The notes beneath the pieces are model-generated. The model ran no database searches. It saw only the letters and a list, made by a program, of their open reading frames with translations, and was not told where the DNA came from. From Prescottella defluvii (GTDB lineage Bacteria; Actinomycetota; Actinomycetes; Mycobacteriales; Mycobacteriaceae): DNA of 64,000 bases. Below are positions 12,098-29,665 of this stretch, piece after piece. Each line of letters begins with the position of its first letter. The stretch's first letter is position 1. The position numbers and the translations under genes are program-made. The DNA is taken from contig CP121458.1 of NCBI GenBank assembly GCA_029690005.1, positions 3,410,001-3,474,000 of the forward strand, read 5' to 3'.

Positions 12098-12487
12098 GTG
12101 GCACGCGTAAAGAGGGCAGTCAACGCCCAGAAGAAGCGTCGTTCGATTCTCGAGGCCTCGAGCGGCTACCGCGGACAGCGTTCGCGCCTGTACCGCAAGG
12201 CGAAGGAGCAGCAGCTCCACTCGATGACGTACGCCTACCGTGACCGTCGCGCGCGCAAGGGCGACTTCCGGAAGCTGTGGATCGCTCGTATCAACGCTGC
12301 GGCTCGCGCCAACGACATCACCTACAACCGCTTCATCCAGGGCCTGAAGGCTGCGGGTGTCGAGGTCGACCGCAAGATCCTCGCCGAGCTGGCCGTCTCC
12401 GACGCCGCGGCGTTCGCCGGCCTGGTGGCCGTCGCGAAGGCTGCACTGCCGGCCGACGTCAACGCTCCGGCCGGAGAAGCGGCCTGA
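12098..12487 (+). CDS. rplT: 50S ribosomal protein L20
   Basis: 129 aa, intact, GTG start. [19 protein letters not shown] and the [15 protein letters not shown] segment are diagnostic of L20. The Ala-rich C-terminal extension ([15 protein letters not shown]) is common in actinobacteria. Confidence 0.97.
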   Translation: MARVKRAVNAQKKRRSILEASSGYRGQRSRLYRKAKEQQLHSMTYAYRDRRARKGDFRKLWIARINAAARANDITYNRFIQGLKAAGVEVDRKILAELAVSDAAAFAGLVAVAKAALPADVNAPAGEAA

Positions 12488-12505
12488 GTCAGCTGTTCCA
12501 GAACC

Positions 12506-12549
12506 GACCCGTGGACCCGTTCACCGAACGGACTCCACGGGTCGTTTCT
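12506..12549 (+). terminator. Strong stem-loop at the rplT / methyltransferase junction
   Basis: GACCCGTGGA (12506-12515) pairs perfectly with TCCACGGGTC (12534-12543), with a nested CCGTTC/GAACGG stem, then GTTTCTG. It lies 18 bp after the rplT stop and overlaps the first codons of the next gene, so it could be both a partial terminator and a barrier to initiation. Confidence 0.55.
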
Positions 12550-13311
12550 GCTGTCAAGCTCCTGCGCGGCGCAGAGCGCAGGAAGACGGGACGGTTCCTC
12601 GCTGAGGGCGAGAACTCCGTCGCCGAGGCGTTGGCCTGCACCACCGTGCACGAGCTGTTCTTCACCGAACACGCCGGTGACCGCTACCGCGAACTCATCG
12701 AGACCGCGCACGGCGCCGGGGTCCGGACGTCCCTCGTCACCGATCGGGCGATCCGGGCGATGAGCGACACCGTCACCCCGCCCGGAGTGATCGCCGTCTG
12801 CGATCTGCTGGACGTTCCGCTCGCCAGCGCGGTGACGACCGACACTCGGCTGCTGGCCGTGCCTGTCGCGATCGCGGAACCGGGCAACGCCGGCACGGTG
12901 ATCCGGGTGGCCGACGCGGTCGGTGCCGACGCAGCGATCTTGGCCGGCGACAGCGTCGACCCCCACAACGGCAAGTGCGTGCGGTCCTCCGCCGGAAGCC
13001 TGTTCCATCTGCCGATCGTGCGGGCGCGCGACACGGACGCGGTCCTGGGTGCGCTGACGGATGCCGGCATCCAGATCCTCGCGACGGCCGCGGACGGCGA
13101 GGTGAACCTCGACGAGGCCGACGACCTGCTGGCCCGCCCCACCGCGTGGCTGTTCGGCAACGAGGCCCACGGGCTCGATCCTGCTGTCGCGGCCCGCGCC
13201 GACCACCGGGTGCGGATCCCGATCCGGGGTCGCGCCGAGAGCCTCAACCTGGCGACTGCGGCCTCCATCTGCCTGTACGCGAGCGCGCGCGTCCAGCATC
13301 GGGGCTCGTGA
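12511..13311 (+). CDS. TrmH-family (SPOUT) rRNA 2'-O-methyltransferase, TsnR/SpoU-like
   Basis: About 266 aa, intact. An N-terminal substrate-binding domain (KLLRGAERRKTGRFLAEGEN) is followed by a SPOUT domain with the three motifs GNAGTVIRVADAVGAD, LFGNEAHGLDP and IPIRGRAESLNLATAASI, which form the knotted SAM site. Predicted to methylate a ribose in 23S rRNA. GTG at 12511 is the only in-frame start that agrees with the family N-terminus (DPFTERTPRVVSA). It lies 24 bp after rplT and inside a strong hairpin. The Mtb orthologue between rplT and pheS is annotated tsnR, as I recall. Confidence 0.85.
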   Translation: MDPFTERTPRVVSAVKLLRGAERRKTGRFLAEGENSVAEALACTTVHELFFTEHAGDRYRELIETAHGAGVRTSLVTDRAIRAMSDTVTPPGVIAVCDLLDVPLASAVTTDTRLLAVPVAIAEPGNAGTVIRVADAVGADAAILAGDSVDPHNGKCVRSSAGSLFHLPIVRARDTDAVLGALTDAGIQILATAADGEVNLDEADDLLARPTAWLFGNEAHGLDPAVAARADHRVRIPIRGRAESLNLATAASICLYASARVQHRGS

Positions 13312-14508
<1,197 letters not shown>

Positions 14509-14517
14509 TGAGTAGAC

Positions 14518-17006
14518 GTGCGAGTAGCGCAATCGTGGCTGACCGAGATCCTGCAGCGGGCGACGCCGGACTGGCAGGTGACCGCCGACGAGCTGGACGC
14601 CGGGTTCGTCCGCGTCGGCCTCGAGGTCGAGGAGGTCGATCCGCTCGAGCCGGTGACCGGTCCGCTGGTCGTGGGCCGGGTCCTGGAGATCGAGGAGCTC
14701 ACCGAGTTCAAGAAGCCGATCCGCTTCTGCAAGGTCGAGGTCGGAGCCGACGAACCGCAGGAGATCGTGTGCGGCGCCGGAACTTCGCCGAGGGTGACCT
14801 CGTCGTCGCCGCCCTTCCGGGTGCGGTGCTGCCGGGCGGCTTCGCGATCGCGTCCCGCAAGACGTACGGCAAGGTGTCCAACGGCATGATGTGCTCGGCC
14901 TCCGAGCTGGGCATCGGCAAGGACCATTCGGGCATCCTCGTCCTCGAGCCGGGGACCGCCGAGCCGGGTACCGACGCCAACAAGCTGCTGGGTCTCGACG
15001 ACACGATCATCGAGCTGAACATCACGCCCGACCGCGGCTACTGCTTCTCGGTGCGCGGTCTCACGCGTGAGCTCGCCTGCGGTTTCGATCTCGACTTCGC
15101 CGACCCTGCCGCGGTGCCGGCACTGCCGTCCGACGGCGGCGAGGCGTGGTCGATCCAGCTCGAGCCGGAATCGAAGGCCACCCGTTTCACGGCCCGCCGG
15201 ATCACCGGTATCGACCCCAAGGCCGTCAGCCCGTGGTGGCTGCAGCGCCGACTGCTGATGTCTGGCGTGCGGCCGATCTCGCCGGCGGTCGACGTCACCA
15301 ACTACGTGCTGCTCGAGCTGGGCCAGCCGCTGCACGCGTTCGACGCGACGAAGGTCCAGGGCGGCCTGGTGGTGCGTCGCGCCGAGGCGGGGGAGAAGCT
15401 GACCACCCTCGACGGTGTCGAGCGGACCCTCGATCCCGAGGACGTCGTGATCGCCGACGATTCCGGTGCGGTCTCGCTCGCCGGCGTCATGGGCGGCGCC
15501 ACCACCGAGGTCCACGACGGCACCACCGACATCCTGCTCGAGTCGGCGACGTGGGATCCGCTCGCGGTGTTCAAGACGTCGCGCCGCCACAAGCTGATCA
15601 GCGAGGCCAGCAAGCGCTACGAGCGCGTCGTCGACCCCGAGGTCGCCCTCCCGGCGCTCGACCGCGCTGCGGCCCTGCTCGTCGAGATCGCGGGCGGCAC
15701 CGTCGAACCCGTGCTGACCGACGTCGGCGGCGTCGCGCCCGCCGGCCAGATCCGCATGGACATCGACCTGCCCGATCGTGTCGCAGGTGTCGGCTACCCG
15801 AACGGGACGGCGGCCCGCCGCCTGACGCAGATCGGCTGCGCCGTCGAGGTCGGTGTCAGCGAGACCGGTCACGGTCAGTTGGTCGTGACCCCGCCGTCGT
15901 GGCGTCCCGACCTGGTGCAGCCCGCCGACCTGGTCGAGGAGGTGCTGCGCCTCGAGGGTCTCGAGCAGATCCCGTCGGTGCTGCCGCACGCCCCGGCCGG
16001 ACGCGGCCTGACGCCGGAGCAGCGTCGTCGTCGAGCCGTCGGCCGGATGCTGGCCGCGTCCGGCTTCGTGGAGATCCTGCCGCCGGTGTTCCTGCCGCAC
16101 GCCGTGTTCGACACGTGGGGCCTGGACGCCGACGACCCGCGCCGCAACACGACGAAGGTCCTCAACCCGCTCGAGTCGGATCGTCCCGAACTCGGCACCA
16201 CGCTGCTGCCGGGCATGTTGGAGGTGCTGGCGCGCAACGTTTCTCGTGGTCAGCGCGACCTGTCGCTGTACGGCATCGCGCAGGTGGTGCAGCCGGGTCC
16301 GGACACCAAGCCGGTGGACGCGCTGCCGGTGGACCGTCGTCCCACCGATGAGCAGATCGCCGAACTGCTGAAGTCGCTGCCCGCGCAGCCGCTGCACGTC
16401 GCGGCCGTGCTGTCGGGTCTGCGCGAGCCGTCCGGGCCGTGGGTGCCGGCCGTCCGGCCGAGGCCGCCGACGCGTTCGCCGCGGTGCAGACGATCGCCGA
16501 CGCCGCCGGTGTCACGGTCGAACTCGCGGGCCACGCAGTACCTGCCGTGGCACCCGGGCCGCTGCGCCGAGGTGGTGTTCGACGGCACGGTCGTCGGACA
16601 CGCCGGTGAGCTGCATCCGGCGGTGCTCGAGCGGGCCGGGTTGCCGGCGCGCACGTGCGCGGTCGAGATCGACCTGGACGCGATGCCCGTCACCGAAGTC
16701 CTTCCGGCTCCTCGGATCTCGCCCTTCCCGGCTGTCCTGCAGGACGTTGCCGTGGTCGTCGACGCGACGGTTCCGGCCGCCGCGGTCGAGGCGGCGCTGC
16801 GCAGCGGCGGCGGTGAACTGCTCGAGGACATCCGCCTGTTCGACGTCTTCGAGGGCGAGCAGGTGGGCGAGGGCCGCAAGTCGCTGGCGTTCGCGCTGCG
16901 ATTCCGCGGGACCGACCGCACGCTGACCGAGGACGAGGCCAGCGCCGCGCGTGACGCCGCGGTTGCGGCCGCGACGGACGCCGTCGGAGCTGTTCTGCGC
17001 GGCTGA
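14518..17006 (+). CDS. pheT: Phenylalanyl-tRNA synthetase beta subunit
   Basis: GTG at 14518, 31 bp after pheS. About 830 aa: an N-terminal tRNA-binding (EMAP-like) domain, B3/B4 editing region ([20 protein letters not shown]), B5, the catalytic-like core, and a C-terminal anticodon-binding FDX domain ([16 protein letters not shown]). Frameshift at ~14775 (GCCCGG one C short). Between ~16445 and ~16525 the frame is lost and regained; the intervening frame reads [20 protein letters not shown], as expected for the family. Confidence 0.93.
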
Positions 17007-17026
17007 CAACCGAGTTCGACCGACGA

Positions 17027-17069
17027 GGGCTCCTCTCGCCAGCCTGGAAGGCGGTAGCGAGAGGAGCCC
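17027..17069 (+). promoter_or_regulatory. Hairpin enclosing the ribosome site of the 17073 gene
   Basis: GGGCTCCTCTCGC (17027-17039) pairs perfectly with GCGAGAGGAGCCC (17057-17069); 17-nt loop. The 3' arm contains the GAGAGGAG Shine-Dalgarno of the ATG at 17073. There is no T-tract, so besides acting as a pheT terminator it may block ribosome access. Confidence 0.6.
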
Positions 17070-17072
17070 CTC

Positions 17073-17534
17073 ATGGTCGATACGGACAGTGGCGGATTGG
17101 ACGCCGTGCTGGCGAGACTCCACGGTCTCGGCGATGCCGAACTACTCGCGGTCGTGGTCGCTGCCACGGCCGGGCGTCCGGCGCTGGCTCAGGTGCACGC
17201 GGCCGCGTCGATGCTGTCCGCGGGCGGCGGTCACACCCCGGACATCCCGCCGGACCCGTCCCGGCCCACCGCGCCGCCGGACGTTCCACCTCCGATGACG
17301 ATGGCCGGCGCAGCGGTGTCCGGCCCCGACTACACCGACTCGGGCGTCCCGACGTTCGATCGCGTCCGCGACAAGATCGAGGAACGCTTCGGGACCGCGC
17401 TCGGCTCGGAGGAACTCGAGCGGGACAGCCGGGCCGAGCGGGACCTCGACGAGCAGTGGCAGGCGCGGGAGAAGGCCGCCCACGACAAGCTCGACGAGAT
17501 CCGCCGGTCAATCAAGCACGAGCAGAACGAGTAA
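17073..17534 (+). CDS. Hypothetical coiled-coil protein
   Basis: 153 aa, intact, ATG. Three parts: a small helical N-terminus (GGLDAVLARLHGLGDAELLA), a Pro-rich linker (~55-80), and a strongly charged C-terminal helix (EERFGTALGSEELERDSRAE and on) likely to form a coiled coil. No signal peptide or membrane segment. I do not recognise the family. It converges on the AidB-like gene with 7 bp between them. Confidence 0.65.
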   Translation: MVDTDSGGLDAVLARLHGLGDAELLAVVVAATAGRPALAQVHAAASMLSAGGGHTPDIPPDPSRPTAPPDVPPPMTMAGAAVSGPDYTDSGVPTFDRVRDKIEERFGTALGSEELERDSRAERDLDEQWQAREKAAHDKLDEIRRSIKHEQNE

Positions 17535-17541
17535 CGCGATC

Positions 17542-19210
17542 TCAGTGCCGCTCGAGGATCGACGCGAAATCGGTTCCCGCGGGCAGCGATCCGTACTCGA
17601 GGTCGCGGTCGGCGCCCAGCCGCGCGCCGATGAACGCTTCCGCGACCGCGGTGGGGCGGTACGCAGCAGGAGCGAGCCCTGCAGTCCGAGCGCCATCGCC
17701 GCGGCCACCGGGCGTGCCCGGAACTGCGCGGTGGCGGGATCGAGCGTCGTGAGTTCGGCGAGCATCGTGCGCACCCGGTCGAGGTGCGCGTCGAACAGCG
17801 TCGACGCGCCGCGCGCGAGGTTCAGCTCGGCGTCGAACGCCTGCACCGACTCGGGTTCACGGGTCATGGCGCGCAGGACGTCGAGTGCGATGACGTTGCC
17901 TGATCCCTCCACACCGCCATCACGGGCTGCTCGCGGAACCGGCGGGCCAGCGGGAACGCCTCGGTGTAGCCGTTGCCGCCGAGGCATTCGAGCGACTCGT
18001 AGGCGTGGTGCGGTCCGCGCTTGCAGATCCAGTACTTGCTGACCGCGGTGGCCAGGCGGCGGAACGCCTTCTCGGACTCCGACGCGTCGTCGTCGTGGGC
18101 GCGGGCCAGGCGCAGCGCGGTGGCGGTCGCGGCTTCCGACTCGAGCGCCAGGTCGGCGGCCACCGCCGTCATCGCCGGCTGGTCGACGAGCGTCGCGCCG
18201 AAAGCCGAGCGGTGCCGCACGTGCCACAGGGCCTCGGCGACCGACTGCCGCATGCCGGCGGTCGAGCCGTAGACACAGTCGAGTCGGGTGCGCGCGACCA
18301 TCTCGATGATCGTCCGTACGCCGCGGCCCGGTTCGCCGACGATGTGGCCGATCGTCCCGTCGAGCTCGATCTCCGACGACGCGTTCGACTTGTTGCCGAG
18401 CTTGTCCTTGAGGCGCTGGATGCGGAAGACGTTGCGGGTCCCGTCCTTCAGCACCCGGGGCACCAGGAAGCAGGACAGGCCTTCCGGTGCGTTCGCCAGC
18501 ACCAGGAACGCGTCCGACATCGGTGCCGAGCAGAACCACTTGTGCCCGGTGAGCGTGTACGTGCCGTCCGAGAGGGGCTGGGCCGTCGTGGTGTTCGCGC
18601 GGACGTCGGAGCCGCCCTGCTTCTCGGTCATCGCCATGCCGAAGAGGACGCCGGGCTTGTCGCCGGGCGCGGCGAGTGCGCCGTCGTAGCCGCGCGAGTA
18701 GAGCCGCGGCAGCCAGCGCTCGGCCAGGTCCGGCGCCAGCATCAGCGACGGCACCGCCGAGTGCGTCATCGAGATCGGGCAGGCGTGGCCGGGCTCGATC
18801 TGGGCGAACAGCATGAACGTTGCGGCGCGGGCGACGTTCGCGCCCGCCCGCGGCTCGGCCCATGCCGCCGTGTGTGCGCCGTGCTCGACGGCCGCGGAGA
18901 TCACCCGGTGGTAGGCGGGGTGGTACTCGACCTCGTCGATGCGGTGGCCGTACCGGTCGTGCGAGTGCAGGCGCGGGATCTCGGTGTTCGCGAGTTCGGC
19001 GGCGTGCTGGAACTCGGCGGTGCCCACCAGCGCGCCCACCTCGGTGAGATGCGCGCTCGCCCAGTCGGCGTCGTACCGCGCTACGCCCTCGACGAGCGCG
19101 ACGTTGCTCGTGAACTCGTTGACGTCCACCCGCGGCGGTGCCTGGTCGAACACCTCGTGCGTGCGGTGGCCTTGCGGCGCCGCGTTCGTCAAGTCGTCGG
19201 TTGTCGTCAT
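17542..19210 (-). CDS. AidB-like acyl-CoA dehydrogenase
   Basis: ATG at 19210 (MTTTDDLTN) after GGAAGGGC; about 555 aa, longer than ordinary acyl-CoA dehydrogenases and right for the AidB subfamily. Family marks are LHSHDRYGHRIDEVEYHPAYH, FGMAMTEKQGGSDVRANTT (FAD/substrate region), GHKWFCSAPMSDAFLVLA and ECLGGNGYTEAFPLARRFRE. AidB proteins bind FAD and are linked to the alkylation response in E. coli; the physiological reaction is uncertain, so it could equally act in lipid catabolism. Frameshifts at ~17912 and ~17670; the restored C-terminus ends TDFASILERH. Divergent from an acyl-CoA ligase across a 14-bp palindrome. Confidence 0.82.
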
Positions 19211-19233
19211 CTTCGAGCCCTTCCACAAAGCAA

Positions 19234-19247
19234 TGAATCATGATTCA
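19234..19247. promoter_or_regulatory. Palindromic operator candidate
   Basis: TGAATCATGATTCA is a perfect 14-bp palindrome, 24 bp upstream of the AidB-like start and 80 bp upstream of the ligase start. It is AT-rich against its surroundings. It could serve a TetR/FadR-type regulator shared by both genes; no candidate regulator is adjacent. Confidence 0.55.
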
Positions 19248-19326
19248 CTTCTTGTCGAGTGACTGTAGAACGGATTCGCGCGACGGGCAACGGACCCCCA
19301 CCGCCGCCCAGTGAAGGAGACCCCCG

Positions 19327-20863
19327 GTGCATCTGAACGTGTTGCTGGAAAGTGCTTGCAGGAAGTCCCCGAGAAGGACGCCCTGGTCTACGGGACGCAG
19401 CGCTTGAGCTACCGCGAGCTCGAGGCGGCGTCGCGGCGTGCGGCGGAGGTGTTCCGGCGCGAGGGGGTCGGTCGGGGTGACCGCGTCGCGGTGATGACGT
19501 ACAACTCGCCCGGATTCCTGATCGCCGCGTTCGGCATCTGGCGCGCGGGCGGCGTCCTCGTGCCGGTCAACCACAAGCTCACCGCGCCCGAGGTCGAATA
19601 CACGATCGCCCACAGCGGCGCACGGGTCGGCGTCGTCTCCGCCGATCTGGTGTCGGCGGCACGCGGGGAGCGCCGCAGGCGCGATGGCTCCTCACCGAGG
19701 CGGCCACGCACGGCAACGACGTCGAGGATGCGGACGACTTCGACGCCGCCGTCGCGGCGGTCCCCGAGTGGGACGGCGTCGACGGAACCGAGGACGATCT
19801 CGCGCAGATCCTCTACACCTCCGGGACCACGAGTGCGCCCAAGGGGTGCGTGCACACGCATCGCACGATCGCGTCGGTGCCGCCGCTGATCGTCGCGACG
19901 ATGGGGCTGACCCGTGACGACCGCTTCCTCATTGCGATGCCGATCTGGCACGCGTCGCCGCTCAACAACTGGACCCTGACGACGCTGTTCCTCGGTGGGA
20001 CGGTGATCCTTCAGCGCGAGTACCACCCCATCGAATTCCTCGAGACGGTCCAGCGGGAGAAGGTCACAGCGTTCTTCGGTGCTCCCATCGCGTACCTCGC
20101 GCCGGTGCAGATCGCGAAGGCGCAGGGCATCGACCTGGCCTCCTACGACCTGAGTTCGATGCGGCGCTGGACTGACGGCGGCGCGCCGATCGGTGCGGAG
20201 ACCGCCGAACTGCTCGCCAGGGTCTACCGGTCCGAGGACTTCTATCAGGTGTACGGGATGAGCGAGATGGGCCCGGTCGGCACCGCGCTCTACCCGCACG
20301 AGCAGATCTCCAAGGCCGGTTCGATCGGGCGCGGCGGCATGCCGGGCGTCGACCTGCGCGTCGTGCGCGCGGACGGCGTCGACGCGGCCCCCGGCGAGAC
20401 CGGCGAGATCTGGCTCAGTGCCGACACCCGGATGCGCGGTTACCTCGACAACGACGAGGCCACGGCCGACGTCTTCGACGGGCGCTGGTACCGGACCGGG
20501 GACATCGCACGCGTCGACGCCGACGGGTACCTGTTCATCGTCGACCGCCTCAAGGACGTCATCATCACCGGCGGCGAGAACGTGTACTCGCAGGAGGTGG
20601 AGGAGGCGATCCGCCCGCACGAGGGCGTCGTCGACGTCGCGGCGATCGGCCGGCCGCACCCGGAATGGGGCGAGACGGTGGTCGCCGTCGTCGTTCCGGT
20701 AGAGGGGAGGACGATCGAGCTCCAGGACCTGCGCTCGTACCTGTCGGACAAGCTGGCCCGGTACAAGGTGCCGCGGGAGCTCGTGTTGGTCGACGCGCTG
20801 CCACGCAACCCCTCGGGCAAGCTGACGAAGCACGTGCTGCGGGGCGCGGTGCTCTCGGAGTGA
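19327..20863 (+). CDS. Acyl-CoA ligase (AMP-forming, ANL superfamily)
   Basis: GTG at 19327, 7 nt after AAGGAG, gives MHLNVLLESACRKSP. About 512 aa. The AMP-binding motif is LYTSGTTSAPKGCVHTH, followed by FYQVYGMSEMGPVG, YRTGDIARVDADGYLF and the C-terminal lysine motif PRNPSGKLTKHVL, so all parts for adenylation and CoA transfer are present. Substrate is not predictable; the divergent acyl-CoA dehydrogenase suggests fatty or branched acid breakdown. Frameshifts at ~19369 (CCC read as CC) and ~19670. Confidence 0.85.
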
Positions 20864-20891
20864 GCGTGGCCGGAAACCCGGTATGAATGAG

Positions 20892-23237
<2,346 letters not shown>

Positions 23238-23241
<4 letters not shown>

Positions 23242-24211
23242 ACAGCGACATCGAGGGCGGCACCGCCGCGGCGAGCATCCAGAGCCTCACGTCGAGCCAG
23301 AAGGCGTACGTCCTGGCCGAGGCGCTGCCGTGGCTGCAGCGCTTCCACGACAAGGTCGTCGTGATCAAGTACGGCGGCAACGCCATGATCGACGACGAAC
23401 TCAAGAGCGCGTTCGCCGCCGACATGGCCTTCCTGCGGACCATCGGCATCCACCCGGTCGTCGTCCACGGCGGCGGCCCGCAGATCAACGCGATGCTGAA
23501 ACGGCTCGGCATGGAGGGTGAGTTCCGTGGCGGTTTCCGCGTCACCACCCCCGAGGTCATGGACGTCGTCCGCATGGTGCTGTTCGGCCAGGTCGGCCGC
23601 GAACTCGTCGGCCTGATCAACGCGCACGGCCCGTTCGCGGTCGGCATCTCCGGCGAGGATGCCCGCCTGTTCACCGCGACCCGTCGCACCGTCCAGGTCG
23701 ACGGCGAGGCCACCGACATCGGACTCGTCGGCGACGTCACGACGGTCAACCCGGCCGCGGTGCTCGATCTCATTGCGGCCGGACGCATCCCGGTCGTGTC
23801 GACGATCGCGCCCGACGAGGACGGCGTCGTGCACAACATCAACGCCGACACCGCCGCCGCGGCCCTGGCCGAGGCCATCGGCGCCGAGAAGCTTGTCGTC
23901 CTCACCGACGTCGAGGGTCTCTACACCGACTGGCCGGACCGGTCGTCGCTCGCGTCCGAGATCGACACGGCCGCGCTGCGTCGACTGCTGCCGAGCCTCG
24001 ACGCCGGCATGGTCCCCAAGATGGAGGCCTGCCTGCGTGCCGTGGAGGGCGGGGTGCCCACCGCGCACGTCATCGACGGCCGCGTCGCGCACGCGGTCCT
24101 GCTCGAACTCTTCACCGGCGAGGGCATCGGCACGATGGTCGTTCCCGCTCCCGAGCCCTCGGTCACCCCCGCCCCGCACCACAACTCGCATCCACGGAAG
24201 GACTGGAATGA
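23238..24211 (+). CDS. argB: N-acetylglutamate kinase
   Basis: ATG overlaps the argJ stop (ATGA). About 320 aa; [10 protein letters not shown] phosphate loop, [11 protein letters not shown] substrate loop, and the C-terminal [20 protein letters not shown] segment. Feedback target of arginine in hexameric family members. The core is intact, but the frame has no stop and would run through argD; one lost base in the C-rich tail (~24165-24185) would end it at TGA 24209-24211, overlapping the argD ATG as elsewhere in this operon. Confidence 0.92.
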
Positions 24212-25425
24212 CTGCCACGACGGATCTCCAGCAGCGCTGGTCCGGCGCACTGATGAACACCTACGGCGTGCCGCGGGTGGCGCTGGTCCGTGGCGAGGGC
24301 GCGGTCGTCACCGACGCGGACGGGAACCAGTACCTGGACCTGCTCGCCGGCATCGCGGTGAACATTCTCGGCCACGCGCACCCGGCGATCGTCGAGGCCG
24401 TCACCACCCAGCTGTCGACGCTGGGCCACGTGTCGAACCTGTATGCGAGCGAGCCTGCCGTCGCGCTGGCCGAGCATCTCCTGGCGCAGCTGGGCGTCGG
24501 CGACGGCGTCGGCTCCGTGACCGGCCGGGTGTTCCTGTGCAACTCCGGCACCGAGGCCAACGAGGCCGCGTTCAAGCTGGCGCGGGCCACCGGACGGCGC
24601 AAGATCATCGCCGCCGAGAAGGCGTTCCACGGCCGGACGATGGGTGCGCTGGCGCTCACCGGACAGCCCGACAAGCGGGCTCCGTTCGAGCCGATGCCGC
24701 CCGGCGTCGAGCACGTGCCCTACGGCGACCTCGAGGCCCTCGACCGGGCCGTCGACGAGGACACCGCCGCGGTGTTCCTCGAGCCGATCATGGGCGAGGG
24801 CGGCGTCGTGGTGCCGCCCGAGGGCTACCTCGCCGGCGCCCGGCGGATCACCGCCGAACGCGGCGCGCTGCTGATCCTCGACGAGGTGCAGACCGGTATC
24901 GGCCGCACCGGCTGGTTCTATGCGCACCAGGCCGCGGGCATCGTCCCCGACGTCATGACGCTCGCGAAGGGGCTCGGCGGCGGCATGCCGATCGGCGCCT
25001 GCATCGCGACCGGCGCGGCGGCGGAGCTGTTCGGTCCGGGCAAGCACGGCACCACGTTCGGCGGCAACCCGGTGTGCGCGTCCGCCGCGCTCGCGGTCCT
25101 GAAGACGATCGCCGCCGACGACCTGCTGAGCCGCGCCGACATGATCGGCAAGGTGCTCTCGACGGGCATCGAGGGTCTCGGCCACCCGCTCGTCGACCAC
25201 GTCCGCGGCGCCGGCCTCCTGCTGGGTGTCGTGCTGACCGAGGACATCGCCCCGGTCGTCGAGGCCGCCGCCCGGGAGGCCGGTTACCTCGTGAACGCCG
25301 CACAGCCCGGAGTCGTCCGGTTGGCACCCCCGCTGATCCTCACCGAGGAGCAGGCGGAAGGATTTATCGCGGCGCTGCCGGGAATTCTCGATGCAGCGGC
25401 GGCGGAATCGGTAGGAGGCAAGTAG
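24208..25425 (+). CDS. argD: Acetylornithine aminotransferase
   Basis: Intact, 405 aa. PLP enzyme of fold type [28 protein letters not shown] and the Schiff-base lysine in [14 protein letters not shown]. Converts N-acetylglutamate semialdehyde to N-acetylornithine. One of the few operon genes without a frame error. Confidence 0.96.
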   Translation: MTATTDLQQRWSGALMNTYGVPRVALVRGEGAVVTDADGNQYLDLLAGIAVNILGHAHPAIVEAVTTQLSTLGHVSNLYASEPAVALAEHLLAQLGVGDGVGSVTGRVFLCNSGTEANEAAFKLARATGRRKIIAAEKAFHGRTMGALALTGQPDKRAPFEPMPPGVEHVPYGDLEALDRAVDEDTAAVFLEPIMGEGGVVVPPEGYLAGARRITAERGALLILDEVQTGIGRTGWFYAHQAAGIVPDVMTLAKGLGGGMPIGACIATGAAAELFGPGKHGTTFGGNPVCASAALAVLKTIAADDLLSRADMIGKVLSTGIEGLGHPLVDHVRGAGLLLGVVLTEDIAPVVEAAAREAGYLVNAAQPGVVRLAPPLILTEEQAEGFIAALPGILDAAAAESVGGK

Positions 25426-25428
25426 TAC

Positions 25429-26876
<1,448 letters not shown>

Positions 26877-26925
26877 CCACTAGACTCTTTCTCGAACACT
26901 TCGATTTCTAAGGAGCACACACACC

Positions 26926-28125
26926 ATGGCTGAACGCGTCGTACTCGCCTACTCCGGCGGGCTGGACACCTCGGTGGCCATCAGCTGGATCGGCGAGGAG
27001 ACCGGCGAAGAGGTCGTCGCTGTCGCCATCGATCTCGGCCAGGGCGGCGAGGACATGGAGGTCGTGCGCCAGCGTGCCCTCGACTGCGGCGCCGTCGAGT
27101 CGGTCGTGGTGGATGCGCGTGACGAGTTCGCCGACGAGTACTGCCTGCCGACGATCCAGGCCAACGCGCTGTACATGGACCGCTACCCGCTGGTCTCGGC
27201 CATCAGCCGTCCGCTGATCGTCAAGCACATCGTCGAGGCCGCGCGTGCGCACGGCGGCACCGTTGTCTCCCACGGCTGCACCGGTAAGGGCAACGACCAG
27301 GTCCGCTTCGAGGTGGGCTTCGGCGCTCTCGCTCCCGACCTCGAGGTCATCGCGCCGGTCCGCGACTACGCGTGGACCCGCGAGAAGGCGATCGCCTTCG
27401 CCGAGGAGAACAACATCCCGATCAACGTCACCAAGCGTTCGCCGTTCTCGATCGACCAGAACGTGTGGGGCCGCGCGGTGGAGACGGGCTTCCTCGAGGA
27501 CCTGTGGAACGCGCCCACCAAGGACGTGTACGACTACACGCAGGACCCGACCCTGAACTGGAATTCCCCTGACGAGCTGATCATCAGCTTCGAGGCGGGC
27601 AAGCCGGTCGCGATCGACGGCAAGCCGGTCACCGTGCTCGAGGCCATCCAGGAGCTCAACAAGCGCGCGGGCGCGCAGGGCGTCGGCCGCCTCGACGTCG
27701 TCGAGGACCGTCTCGTCGGCATCAAGAGCCGTGAGATCTACGAGGCCCCGGGCGCGATGGTCCTCATCACCGCGCACCAGGAGCTCGAGCACCTGACCCT
27801 CGAGCGCGAGCTGGGCCGCTACAAGCGTCAGATGGAGCAGCGCTGGAGCGAGCTGGTCTACGACGGCCTGTGGTTCTCGCCGCTCAAGGACGCGCTCGAT
27901 TCCTTCGTCGCGAAGACCCAGGAGCGGGTCACCGGCGACATCCGCCTGTTCCTGCACGGCGGCGCCATCACCGTCAACGGCCGTCGCAGCCCGCAGTCGC
28001 TGTACGACTTCAACCTGGCGACCTACGACGAGGGCGACACCTTCGACCAGTCCTACGCCAAGGGCTTCGTCAACATCCACGGCCTGTCGTCCAAGGTCGC
28101 CGCGAAGCGCGATCTGGGCCTCTAG
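26926..28125 (+). CDS. argG: Argininosuccinate synthase
   Basis: Intact, 399 aa. ATP-pyrophosphatase loop [13 protein letters not shown] at the N-terminus, [11 protein letters not shown] further on. AAGGAG 10 nt upstream. A TAGACT at 26881 may be the -10 of an extra promoter, since this gene has a 49-bp gap unlike the overlapped genes before it. Confidence 0.96.
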   Translation: MAERVVLAYSGGLDTSVAISWIGEETGEEVVAVAIDLGQGGEDMEVVRQRALDCGAVESVVVDARDEFADEYCLPTIQANALYMDRYPLVSAISRPLIVKHIVEAARAHGGTVVSHGCTGKGNDQVRFEVGFGALAPDLEVIAPVRDYAWTREKAIAFAEENNIPINVTKRSPFSIDQNVWGRAVETGFLEDLWNAPTKDVYDYTQDPTLNWNSPDELIISFEAGKPVAIDGKPVTVLEAIQELNKRAGAQGVGRLDVVEDRLVGIKSREIYEAPGAMVLITAHQELEHLTLERELGRYKRQMEQRWSELVYDGLWFSPLKDALDSFVAKTQERVTGDIRLFLHGGAITVNGRRSPQSLYDFNLATYDEGDTFDQSYAKGFVNIHGLSSKVAAKRDLGL

Positions 28126-29550
<1,425 letters not shown>

Positions 29551-29665
29551 ACGCGAATCGGAGAAACGACTCGGTGTAACCGCGCTCCTACGCACGCAGT
29601 AGTGTGAAAGGCTCATCGAACAGGATGTGATGAAAGTCACGATGGGTTGCTGGGGGAGTGCGCTG

